Assembly (NCBI GenBank): GCA_014338405.1
Contig: JTDE01000451.1
Span: forward strand, 155,314-219,313
Reading direction: 5' to 3'
From: Paragonimus skrjabini miyazakii
Taxonomy: Eukaryota; Platyhelminthes; Trematoda; Plagiorchiida; Troglotrematidae
DNA: 64,000 nt
Shown here one piece after another: positions 38,301 to 50,300 of the stretch. The first letter of the stretch is position 1; each line of letters begins with the position of its first letter. Both the position numbers and the translations under genes were made by a program. The notes under the pieces are model-generated. The model was not told where the DNA came from, made no database searches, and worked only from the letters and a program-made list of their open reading frames with translations.

Positions 38301-41300
38301 GGATGCTGTCAACATTTCTAGCATCACTACTTCACTTCATAATATGCACATCTCAGTCAGTAGTATTCTGACGTTTATGATTCAAAGTGGAAGTAAGAAT
38401 CTCTCATTGTATACCTTCGGACATAAAATGAAGAGGGTAACGTTCGGCACTCACTCTGTACAGAATACGTACTCATTTGCACATTTGGAAATAAAAAAGG
38501 GCATGGATCAACTATCGGTGTCTAGCCGACTCTTAACTGGTGTCACAAAGCGCAGGCAGTTCGGTTTATGGTACTTTTGCCTAGGTGGACTGAATCCTTC
38601 CTATCGATCGCCTGCATGACTTGTGCTTAATAGCGCCCATTCTGCGTTTTGATAGATTTGAACAGGAAAGTGCCATATCCGTTACCACGCCGCCTGATTT
38701 AACACTACACTCCAAGTGCTATAAACGGTTGGAGAGCAAATGAACAACACAATGGGCATGAATTTTTCCCCGACAACAGGTGTGTTTCCATAATAAGACG
38801 AGTTAAACCCCAGCACAGGGTTGAACAATTTGGTTAAGGAACTGCCATCTTGGAATACCTGGCCACTCTGTACAGACGGTATCGCTGACAAAGGTTTTTG
38901 CTGTAATTTCTTCTGGCTGAAATCACTGACACGGTGCTACAAAATGGTCAACTTCCTCTTTTCAGCTAACCAGGTGACAGTTAATGCACCTCAACTTGTA
39001 ATGTGCAAATGGTTACGCTGTTAGTTGTTCATTATTAAGTCGAAATGCTTAAATTTCTCTCTAATTCTCCCTGGCGAAACTACATCAGTAGTCCGTCAGT
39101 TCCATTCGAATAGATTACCAGGTTTCTTATATTTGTCGATGATCCCAACACGCTTGAAATAGCAATACTGAGTTGAATGAAATGTCAACTGAATGATCGG
39201 ACGCCAGTTCAGTTGGTAATTTTGGAGGAGCTATCCAACAGTTTGTCGCTAAATGTCTGAGCGAACACTATAAGACTGATCGGCACTTTTCCCTGACTAT
39301 GAGTCTATTGGTGTAGAGTGACTCGTGTCGTTCGGATTTCATGTATGAACAAAGCAACGTTGATTTTCAAGTTTTCTAGGCTGCAATCTATATGTTCAAG
39401 AGTAGTAGTGGGACAAAACTACCGGGTGCCCAGATACTAGACCTCATGTAGCCCACAGAAATCATAACGGCTGATTGTTTAACGAATATATTTCTTACCT
39501 GAAGATTGAGGACAATCTCTTCATTCCATTCTGGATGATCATTTGCATATTTTGTAGAGGTTCTCATCTAGAAACGAAATGGATTTTCAGTATACTCGTT
39601 TAGGTCTAACCGAACAAAAAATACACTTCTATGAAACTGAATTAGAAACCCTAGCTTCTTTTAATCACCGTTCTGACATAACAAACCAGGTAGTCTGGGA
39701 GACAGCAGCCGGCATACTTTCAAGCAGATTGTTGAAACGTTTAGCACAGATTAGCGTTCAATATATTTGCCATGCCGGAAACTAGCAAAAAATGATACCT
39801 ATTGAAATCGATAACGAATGTACGGATCGGTAAGTGCGTTTAACAAGCCGCTAGGTATATTGATTTTTCATGTCTTAACAAACCAGTACCAATCATGGTC
39901 TGGGCATCCGCCTGTGTTACTGCACTCTATCACTCACTACCCAAGCGCGGAAGCATTCACGCTCAACGGTTTAAAATGATCGCCTTCGAGCGATTTTGCC
40001 AGACCTGTAATTGTCTAGTAACACAATCCAGGTAGGGCGTCTATGTTCCTATTTTTCACAGTAAGACTAACTTGCGAATCGTCTATAGGATGCAATTTGT
40101 CAATAAAGTCAGTCTCACGGTGTGTCTCTGACAATTCAAAACTGCTGGCACACCATCTTACAAAATCCTATAACTGAAAGAGTCGATTGGAGACTTTTTT
40201 TAAATCATGTGCTTGTTTTTACTGCAAAGCTAGCACACAGGAATGAACTAAAATTCACAAATTTATGCAACGTGCAAAAGTGACTTTATATTCAGTTACC
40301 CCATTATAGACAGACTGTCAATTCCACCGGTATACTCAATAAAGGTTGATTACACGGATGACAAAGTGTGGCTATCTATAAAGTAGCCACGTTGTGAAGC
40401 GCATTGATTGGTCTATTCACCAAAAAATAATTAGTAAAACTTTCATCCTCGAGAACTAGGTGGATCTTTTATAGATTGCTTTAGTTAAAGTGATGGGTAG
40501 GGCAGAAGCTAACGCTCACAGTCGTACATATGCACAATTACTGTCATGTTGGGCAAGAGCGGGAACAGAAAACGTCAGAAAATCGTACCTTTTTGCCAGC
40601 GAAGGAGACTTCGACATACGGGTCGACCAATGCTTTATCCTTCTTGGAAAAAACATCGGAGGCTCCAGAATCCACTAGAAAAAACATTAATTTACATGCA
40701 AATTGTATATGTCAGAATAATGGGATTGGCCCTATAGGTTTAGTTTAGTGACAGGTATATAATAAACACAGAGAGGATGACGATGATTAGTGTCCTGAAA
40801 AGAATGTCATAGTGCATCACTACTAACTGTTTATTACACATTAAAGTTGATAAAGTGCTGTAATGAAACAAAAGTGTAGCCTTTAATTTTGGAGAACAAA
40901 CATAAACTTACTTCTTGGTAAGTCTTCAGCCATGTAGATGCGTAGCCTGAAGACTGCGGGACGTAACTGAACTCCCGCTGGTCGAAGCAAGTTTCTACCA
41001 GTAGAAGTTAGTGTAATTGTAGAAAACGTACAACTTACGCTTCAATATCGTCATCCTCTCCTGAATCTACTTTCATACTCTGTGTGAATTAAAGAATGAA
41101 ACAACGAAAGATTTGTGCATCATGTTATTGCTGTATTGTGATAAACTGACTGATCTATTAAACCAAACAGATTCTAAGGTCATTTTTCATGTGGCCCTAA
41201 GTTTTCCCTGACTACTAGATGTAACACAAGTACTCCGTGTCTAGTGTAAGCCTCAGATCATTAAAGCATTCAATTCTGTTTGCAAAATTAATAATTTCAC

Positions 41301-44300
41301 TTTCACAGTTTAAGTGTCCCAGATATGCACGAAAATGCAACTAGAGCGTACTATAAGGTTACAGCAGTTAATGGTGACGGTCAACTAAACACTATGTCAA
41401 GAAGCGTCACATTTTTCAAACGTCTCTCTGAAAACCGTTTTGAAATGAACATTTTTTGTATCACTGTGGATCAGCTTTTTAACCTGTTCATCCGTTATCA
41501 GAGAAGTCAGGGTGGCTTACACACATTCACTTTGTGTGGACTCGCAATCGAGCAAGCTATTCGTGCTGAGCGCTTCTATGTAAAGTGTGGCTTTCAAGCA
41601 GTTCGATTTCCTATGGAATACGTGACCCAGAAAGACTAAGTTAATTTTAGGGATATAATCCCCAAAATTATCGCATGCTTACTCTTTCAGGATTTGCCCG
41701 TAAGGAAATGTTATCTAAATGAATATAGCTTTGTACAGTACGTTTCAGTTCAGCAAATCAACCAAAAACGAACAGTAAGTTAAGAGAACCTAAAGAGCTC
41801 TTAATAATACTGAAGATTCCATTCACTTTTATTCGAAACCTGCACCTTAAAAATAGTTTTATTGCAATTTTAGTTGGCGAACTAGGAATAACATCATAAC
41901 TTTCACATATAAAGCAGTTCACCTACAAACCAGTTCCTGTCCATTCCATCATCACTTACAATGTGTCAATTAGTTTTCGCGCAATGCGTAAGTAATGGGG
42001 TATTCATTCATTCAATCGAAATAAACACCGCCCCAACAATTACAAGTTACGCATTCCGAATTTCGGCCTCTGCCTTACCGCCGGATGGTTCAAATACCTA
42101 TCCTGACTTTTTCAGACAAAACGGAAGCAAAATCCTGGTATTTTTGACAGTGGTGTATAACCTATAGCCACTGTTCAGATTACCGTCTTCTGAATAAACA
42201 ATGCCTGATGTAAGTCTAACACGGTGTGTAGGGGACAATTAGGAGTCAAAAACCTCTCAATGAACACCGCACCCACCACGAACTTCTGGGTGCAAACGTG
42301 GAACAAAAAAGAAACGATTTGCTACGTTTTGGTGCATAGGAAATATAATTGCCATATAAACATAATGGACTCATGCTACGTAAATTATTCGGTTGTCACA
42401 AGTTTTTGTAGTAAACTGAGCCACTGCTCAATCACTCACCGGTGCGTCATCACCTGGACCAAGAATTACAACCGAAACTTTCAGATAGCCTTTAGCTCCC
42501 GACATAGGATCATCCGGATCACAAAGTAGTAACCATTTGTTAATCAGACTGTGTTTCTCCTGTTCGTAGGCCAGCGCCAAATCAAATCTGAACGAACCAA
42601 TCAACGCATCCTTGCGCATCTTCTTAGAATGGTAGACTCCAAAAGTGATCGGTTTGTCTAGCAACATGGCTGGAGACTCGTGGAAGTTGAAGAAGAATGT
42701 TTCGTTCCAGAAAGGTGAGTTGGTTGGACTCCTTACTTTGGTCTCTTTAGACTTGCCGGCGCACACCACCTTGCAAACCGGCGGGATGTTACTCCCGTAG
42801 AGCTGTCGAGCTTCCACCACCTTCACGCGAATCTGTTGTTACATCAGAAAATGCGATTTGTAAGCTGAGAAAAAACCCTCATTCTTAGTATGATGGAAAT
42901 TAGTACTGTTAGTAGATGCAGTCTTGGAGATACAAGAATTGGTACACCTTTACTAGGGGCTTTTTAATGGAAAATACATACAACATCAAAAGCCCATACT
43001 GCCGATTGTGTTTCCTGTCGTAGGTGCTGTTACGATTCAAACCGGGTTGGATCATTTGTTCTCTCTATCCAACGCGGGACATTTCGTAGGTCCCGGCATT
43101 CAGAATGCACCCTTCTGCAGCCAACTCAACAAAGCAGACACAAAAAACTATTTTCACATAATATGCCAGATTGATTCACGTCCGAACGGGTCCAACAGAA
43201 TTCACATATTACCCGATAGGTATCTGATGAGTCATCTCCAGCTGCTTAACTTAGGAGCAAGGCAAGTGATTCATAGTCCATGTATGATTTCAATGGATGA
43301 AAATGAAACACGTTAGAACAACGTTCGTGGCAAGTAAGCTTAAATTCTGGTCAGGTATAATTACCCCGATAAATCATATGCACCATTTCATACGCTTTAT
43401 AACCGCAATATTAACGCTAGAAGTCAAAAGCTGAAACCCGCTATTGATTGCACTTATCCATAGGCGGAATCATTTTTATTACTTTTCACCCGCATACACA
43501 TTCTCCACTAACGTAATTGCTTTCTCGAATAACTCTGCCTCACATGCCATTTGCCAGTTCATCTGAAGTTGCGGTGAGCTATACGTTGGCGGAACAGACC
43601 AACGCTTGCAACATAGAAAAGTGGTATACATCCCCAAGTGCTTAGTGCAGACAGTGACAACATATATCAACACCCAAACGGATGTCAGACGTCTCCGGTA
43701 GTGAAACCCTTAGTCGCAACAGATCACGTGGGTGACACCGCTACCTTGGTGATAGTCCTATGATGCAACCGCAACCCAGCCTCACATATGGGATCTCTGT
43801 TGGTATAGAATGCTGACGTAATCAGTCTCATTGCTGTGGTAATGAAATTGTTTAATTCACCTGACTTTCGTTCGTTTCATATTGCCAGGCCACAAGCCTA
43901 TGTAACCGAATGTATTATGTAACCGACTGATGCGAATAAACGAAATGCTCGCAATGTATGTATTCTCGCTGTGATGACTAACTGAATGAAACGAACTCAA
44001 TGTTTCAAGTATTATGCAAGTTGGTAGAAGGTCAACAATTTAAAAAAATACTTGGGGTCGACTGTTTTGCACGAAATCCCGCAAAACACGTTTTCGCCAT
44101 GCTTAAGTGTGTCTGTGTAAGAGTAAACCAACTGATGAGTAGTGGAGGATTTAGGTTTTTATATAGATTGAACATCACTTACAAGTGATCGCAGCTGTCA
44201 CATTCCCATAGACTTTCCAGTCGGTCCGTTTTGAGTTTCGCTTTCATTTGAGTTCGCCAATAGTGTTTCTCCTTGCCACGACCGGGACTAGAATTCCGGC

Positions 44301-47300
44301 TACGCTTTCATGAATTAACCGTGTTGACCACTGCACCATTCACCTCACATTAGACACAACTGAATCATCATATGTCGACGCCCAACCACAATCGCTTGTG
44401 AGTAATGTTCAGATTGCCCGATCGTCTTAAGAGCAGACACTGGCTAACCTGATTGAACGTTCACATATGACGACTCAGTTGTACCTAATGTGAAGTCAAT
44501 GGCGCATTGGTCAACACGGTTGCCTCATAAAAGCGAAGCCAGAGTTCTAATCCCGGTCGTGTTAAAGATATGCACTGCTGGCGAGCTCACGAGAGAAATT
44601 CGACTCTAGCGAACTTCTCCCGGTAGGCAGGCCGACTGAAAAGTCTGTGGGTATGCGAAAGCTGCGATTAACTGTGAGTGATGTTAAATTCATACAAAAG
44701 AGTAAACCAAGTTAATTCTGTAAACGTTAGCAGCTCACCTCTCCATTTGTTTAATCATTCTAGTAAGCGTTCTGTTGTGAACGGCAATTGCAAAAAGAAT
44801 AGCGTATTGTCTAGTATTCACAACGGTTTTAGTCATTTTGTTTCAGTCAACATAAGATATTTTTATAGTAGCCAAGGTGGTTCATCATAAAAGTAACTGT
44901 TTCTCATAAGTCCTCTCGTAAACCCTTGAGCGTGAAGGCAGTTTAAATTGTACGTCTAATTTTTAACTTAAAAGCAGGGCAAGACAAACCTTTTCAAAAC
45001 TGTTCATGATACTACTTTAGTAGGTCTGTTTGTTTTATTACAGAGGTGAGCAAAAGCTTTAAAAAACGTTGGCTGGTCTTCCGGATAGATATGCTTCGTC
45101 AGTACAAGCGCAGCACCTATCCCCATAGAACATACTGCTCAGCACATACACGCTTATTTGTAAGATTGATATAGAAACGTTTGGTGAGTCTTTTAATTCT
45201 TACTAACGTTGACCCTTTCATGGCTTACTTAACTGTAGCCAGAACGGTTTTTGAGACAGTCGAATAGATTCTGGCATGTGATGCTAACTGGTGAAACTTG
45301 TATCATTCACCAATCTGATTTTCTTTGCTGTCTGCATATGCCTTCCATGGTGCACTGTCCAAAGATTCATGGTACACGCACAGTTGCTCACGTATGAGTC
45401 ACGTAAATGATGATTCATTCATGCCTTAAGCAAAACAAACTCTTGCACACCCCCATACAGGGCATAACAAGTTCACACTGAACGGTTCATATCGAGCCCC
45501 AACAGTCTGTTATGAAGCTTATACATACCAGTCACCCGGACTGTCTTTTTTATGTATTATATCAAGGCGACGATACATGTAGGTATCAGATACATCAAAA
45601 TCACATGTATTAAAGCTTCCTCGGACCAGTTGTTTGATCTCGCTGTTTTGAGAGAGGACATTGAGAACACTGTCATGTTGGGTCAGAGCAAACAGTTGAT
45701 AGGCAGCGAGAACACTAACCAAAAGTTGCACTGTGTATCAAAGTGCACGTGCACACTTGTCGTACAATCCAACAGCACTGAATAAAATCTACTGGAACTA
45801 GTTCACAAGAATCATGGAAAAGAAAATCACAAGAGGAAGCTAAATATTTGTAGATACACTTGGTAATGTACTGGACAGCTTAGAAAAGAAAATCGGCAAA
45901 CAATACAGCGGTTTTAATGGAGTAGATAAAGTAACAGTGTGGTTGTGAATATTTAAGACGAGGAAACTTGGTATAAGTGAGTGAATGTACGGAAACTCAA
46001 CTATATTCTATCGAAAATAGCACGGGCTCGTTCCAGCATCAAACAAACAACAGCTGACTAATAGAAAAAGCGAAGGATGGCTGCGACGGCATTCTACCTA
46101 AATGACTCTAACTGTCCAATGATCGGAAATATTGGTTGGGTGTCCCGCTTGCATGCTTAGAGATAGAGCTCATGACACCGTCATAGTAGGTTGTGACAGA
46201 CTTCTGCATGCCTGGCTCCCCAGGCATCCAACGGACGTCATCTGCAAGTCAAATGATTCAGTCAATGCTGTAGTTTCAGACAGTCATCCAAGAGGATTGT
46301 ATACCCAGTTGTAAAGCTAGTAAAGTATTAAATATGGTAACAAGATATAGAGATCAAACTGAATTCAGGCAGCCCGTTTTGATGCAGCAGTGGACGCAGT
46401 GTTGACCTGTTCAATCTTCAGTTCAGTTTCCCAAAATGGGCATTGTATTGCTCGGGGTACGACAAAAGCGTGAACATTTAGTTCACACTGAGTGCCTTCT
46501 GTGAAGCTGATATTTTTCGTACTTGTTCAAAGCAAATGGTTTAAAACGTTTCGGCATGCAATTTAAGTGTTCGATTAGCTTTCACAGACAGTTGGGCGCA
46601 GTTCAAAAAATCCCCGCGGTCGTCTGGTGCAAGCGCCACTAAATCCCGTTCACGTGCGCAGCACTGTCCGAAGTGGTGAACGTATATATTCAATGCCTTG
46701 CATTTGACAATACTAATCAGGAAGCATTCGTAATTTAAAACAATTGAATAACGCTTAGTTTTACTGATGAGTAGTTTGGGAGGTGTGATAATTCATGAGA
46801 CCCAGTTGCGGAATATCCCAACTTCGGCTGCATTCGGACCAGCAACAAAACAACATCCCCAGAAGTGACGAATGTTCTACAAACTGAGTTACGAAGCCGA
46901 ACCGGAAGCTCAGAAATTTCACATCTGGACCTAGTTACCCATCCAACCAACTGTGTCATATGGGATCCACAAAATACACCAACTGATTGCCGAAGCAAGA
47001 TTCCTTGATCAGTTTACGCTAGAATCCGCCAACACCACCGGTGAGCATTGATGTTGCATTACTGATAAGTAGTAGCTCAGCTGGCAGGGCATTGGCCGCG
47101 TCTGGGCATCTTGTTTTTGACGCTGGTTCGAATCCAGCCGAAGTCCCGATTTTTTGCAAATGGATCTCTTCGGAATAATCAGTTTGTCAAAAACAAGTAA
47201 CAGGCATGGGACCATTTATTTAGTGGATAAACTGTTCATTTGTTGAATGCCAAAAAGCGATTCAAAATCCACTTCTAATCGTTCATTTACATGCTGCCTT

Positions 47301-50300
47301 GATCTACCTGGAAACCCGGTAAGTTCACGAAACTAGTTATCTGTATGCACATGCAGTTATTATGCGTAGGACGCACGAAGGCCAAGATGCAAATCACCTT
47401 GTCCGGTTTAAATAGCCAAACGCATTTGTTTAACTGTGCTATGCCTGATCAATAGATCTTGAATAGATTACCCGTCCGGATCAAATACCGCACATAGCTA
47501 TCTGCGATCGATCGAAGGTAAAACCTGTTTCCGCAAAAACCTCCAGCGTGACTGTTTAAACAGTGCCGCTGATTTTGCGCAGTTAACCGGTTCAACACGG
47601 AACCACGATCGATCAGTGACGTGAGCATTTATTCGCACGACTTACTCAAATTGATCTGTTCAAACTGGAATACTGTTCATATCTCAGTTGCATTGTGGAG
47701 TGCAAGTTTAATAATTGACCTACTTCCAGAAATCAAGTTCAGCTGTTGCTTAATACTCAACATGGGTTTATTGTGGTTTTGAGTTATCCAACAAGACAGG
47801 GGTAGTCATCAGCTTAAAAAGTATGTAACGGTTTTCGTACTTTATCGTTATCCCTTTGATGGATAGAGTGGTAGGAAAGTAAGTACATTTGAATGTAGGT
47901 CAACAGAGTGGAACTGACATGAAAGATACTTCCTATGTTGTTCAGCATAACAAACTTTCAAACGGACTAAGATCAGTTCTAAAACTCGCTGAATTTTCAA
48001 AGCCGTCAGTATGTAATACATGGGAAATTAGTTTTCTCATCATCTCAGCGTCTGTCCCCGTGTAGTACAGGTGTGGAAGTCATGTAAATGAACAGTGAGT
48101 ATCGGTTAACATTTAGTTAAACTTGAGTGATGGTGTGCACTGCTACTTAACGTAGCAGTGGTTTACACATTTCTGATCATCCAATAAATTTTCATTCATG
48201 ATATACTGTTTCTTGATCTCACGCACGGCTTGTCAAAACCATTCTTTGAACAGCCATAGCCGCCTGTAGGATATGTTACTTTCATAAAACGCACACCACC
48301 CCTTGTTAATCTTCGTCAATGCATATAGTTTCATGTTGGTGTCTATTAGGTACAGTAATGAAACCGTACAGACTTTCGTCGTTTTGCCCTCTATGGTTGA
48401 TCAAAGCAAGTGTAACAAATAGATCCAATGCTAGAAGATTCGATTTTTGGTTATTTATAAGTATTCAGATAAACGGACATTTAAGCGGGAATTAATTTCG
48501 GATTGAATTGACTTAGACATCACAGGATGAACTGGGACTGAACGTACTTGAAAATCTTGTGGTTTGGTTGAATACGGCTCTCGAATTTTACGTTGTGCTT
48601 TGCCATTGCCAATATTTCCACTAACACCTCCGGTAGTATCTGCAGTCACGCCTCCACTGGCGTCAGCAACTCCAGTCCCTCCTTCGCCCGATCCACCCGC
48701 TCCACCTCCGGAACCGTCATCTGTTTGGTTGACTGTGATTCCACCTACACTTAGGTGTATGTAATGCACGAATTAGAAACAAACATGATACCATATCCTT
48801 CAATGCGATAAAAATCACTTGAAACTATAACTTTTGGACATGCACAGAAGTGTAATAGGCGGATACAATAACGGATTATTTGAAAGTAATGCTAGAATAA
48901 AGTATCGCAAAAACGAAAAACGTTAACTGTCATTGTTCTCTGCATACAATTGCAGGCGAGTAAAGTTGAGAGTTACACCGAGCTTCCTTATCAAACTGAT
49001 TGAAAATACGCTGTGTCTATGTGGATTAACAAAAACATGAGTCGGAAGAATTTGGAGAAAGTTGTTAATGCTCCCTCTCAGACCGATATTCTACGAAGGT
49101 CTGGTTGTCTGGTTGAGATGGTCAGCAATGAAATGAAGCTTTCGTCCACAAAACCACCGGTCCTATGAGCAGCGTTTTGGCTAGGACAAGTTAGGTGATC
49201 AGTGAGACTTTTAACAACTCAGTCATCTGATTGTCACCATCCTTCCTGTGTCCTGTTTGTACTAGTACAGACTTTACGGGGTCGAAAGTTTAAATGACCT
49301 AAAAGCCTCTGGCTGTTCACTGCCAAACCACCATGGAAATACAACTCTCGTAGTTGTTACCAGCGTAGATTGGTCATAAGGCATGTTATGTCCATTCAAT
49401 AAATGAGCTTTCATGACTCCATGCCCAATTATGATGCAGTCTCAACTGCGGAACGAATCCCTCTTGGTAGCCCCGGCTAGATTTATTTCCGAAATACAGC
49501 ATCACATACAGTCCCGCGGTGTGGTAGTCAAACTTTACAAATTTAAGTTACCGAAATTCGGGGCCAATTTATAACTGTTCAGTTATCCGCGTATTCTCAT
49601 AAATATGAAAAACGTCTCTAGTTTGTGTGAACACATGCCTTGATCAAACTAATTCATTTCTCTCTTTAGTTGTAATATTATTTTTTGCTTCTAGTCATGT
49701 TCTACGTTGTTAAATAAATATATATATATATGCACACTTTCTCTCTAGAGTGGGTATTGGTAGGGCAGATCGATTGTGTTTGCTTCAAACTGACATCCAC
49801 TTTACTGTGGCATTCGTTTCTCAAAGTGGCCTACGATGTGCTGAGAACTTTCTACTCTGATCAATAAATATTTTACAAACACATTCTTAATGAGCACACC
49901 TCTGTTTAACTGTCCCATTTGTTGCTGTAATCAGTATGCTACAAAATGCAGTTGGATGAATTCAACTTCAGAAGTGATTGATAACCACGGCATGTAAAAG
50001 AGAATGGTGAACAGTTTTTCAACGGCCAAAGCAGTCAGTGACGGTCACCTGGGAAACGCTATCGCAGTAATGTTCTACCCCATGTATGATACTGGTCAAA
50101 TGTGCCTAAAAAGAAATACCCATCAAAATAAATTTTGCACAACCTGCATTGAAAAACGGCTTGTCGGCTTGAAACGTAACCTATTAACTTAAGCACCTCC
50201 ATAAGAAATCGGTTCCCATCGATCAGCTTGATATTGCGGTTGATGCTGGCTTTCACAGACTGAAGTATTTTGTTGAATCCCGGAATGGAAGTGACATTTT

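Larger units (their letters stand above)
34341..39498. other. Ferlin intron, 5.2 kb
   Basis: It holds a 690-bp foldback element (34704-35390), inverted SINE dimer D (37270-37874) and a TA-rich palindromic stretch (37966-38002). A 101-codon plus-strand frame at 35590-35895 has no recognised product. Confidence 0.6.
42833..48547. other. Ferlin intron, 5.7 kb
   Basis: It holds inverted SINE dimer E (44166-44690), a tRNA-like repeat (47061-47150) and two minus-strand frames of unknown origin (43483-43673 and 45519-45731). The first ends in a stop followed at once by aataaa. Neither fits the ferlin reading frame. Confidence 0.55.

Noticed and set aside
40490..40748. Three overlapping plus-strand open frames
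   Set aside because: They lie antisense to the C2C exon at 40589-40674 and reflect its open codons.
44131..44143. Hammerhead ribozyme because of CTGATGAG
   Set aside because: No GAAA core or stem II follows at the required spacing; the same holds for 19471 and 46763.
47061..47150. Functional tRNA gene
   Set aside because: The T-arm is perfect but the acceptor stem does not pair and the anticodon region is too long.
48564..48764. Proline-rich plus-strand frame
   Set aside because: Complement of the glycine-rich linker exon.
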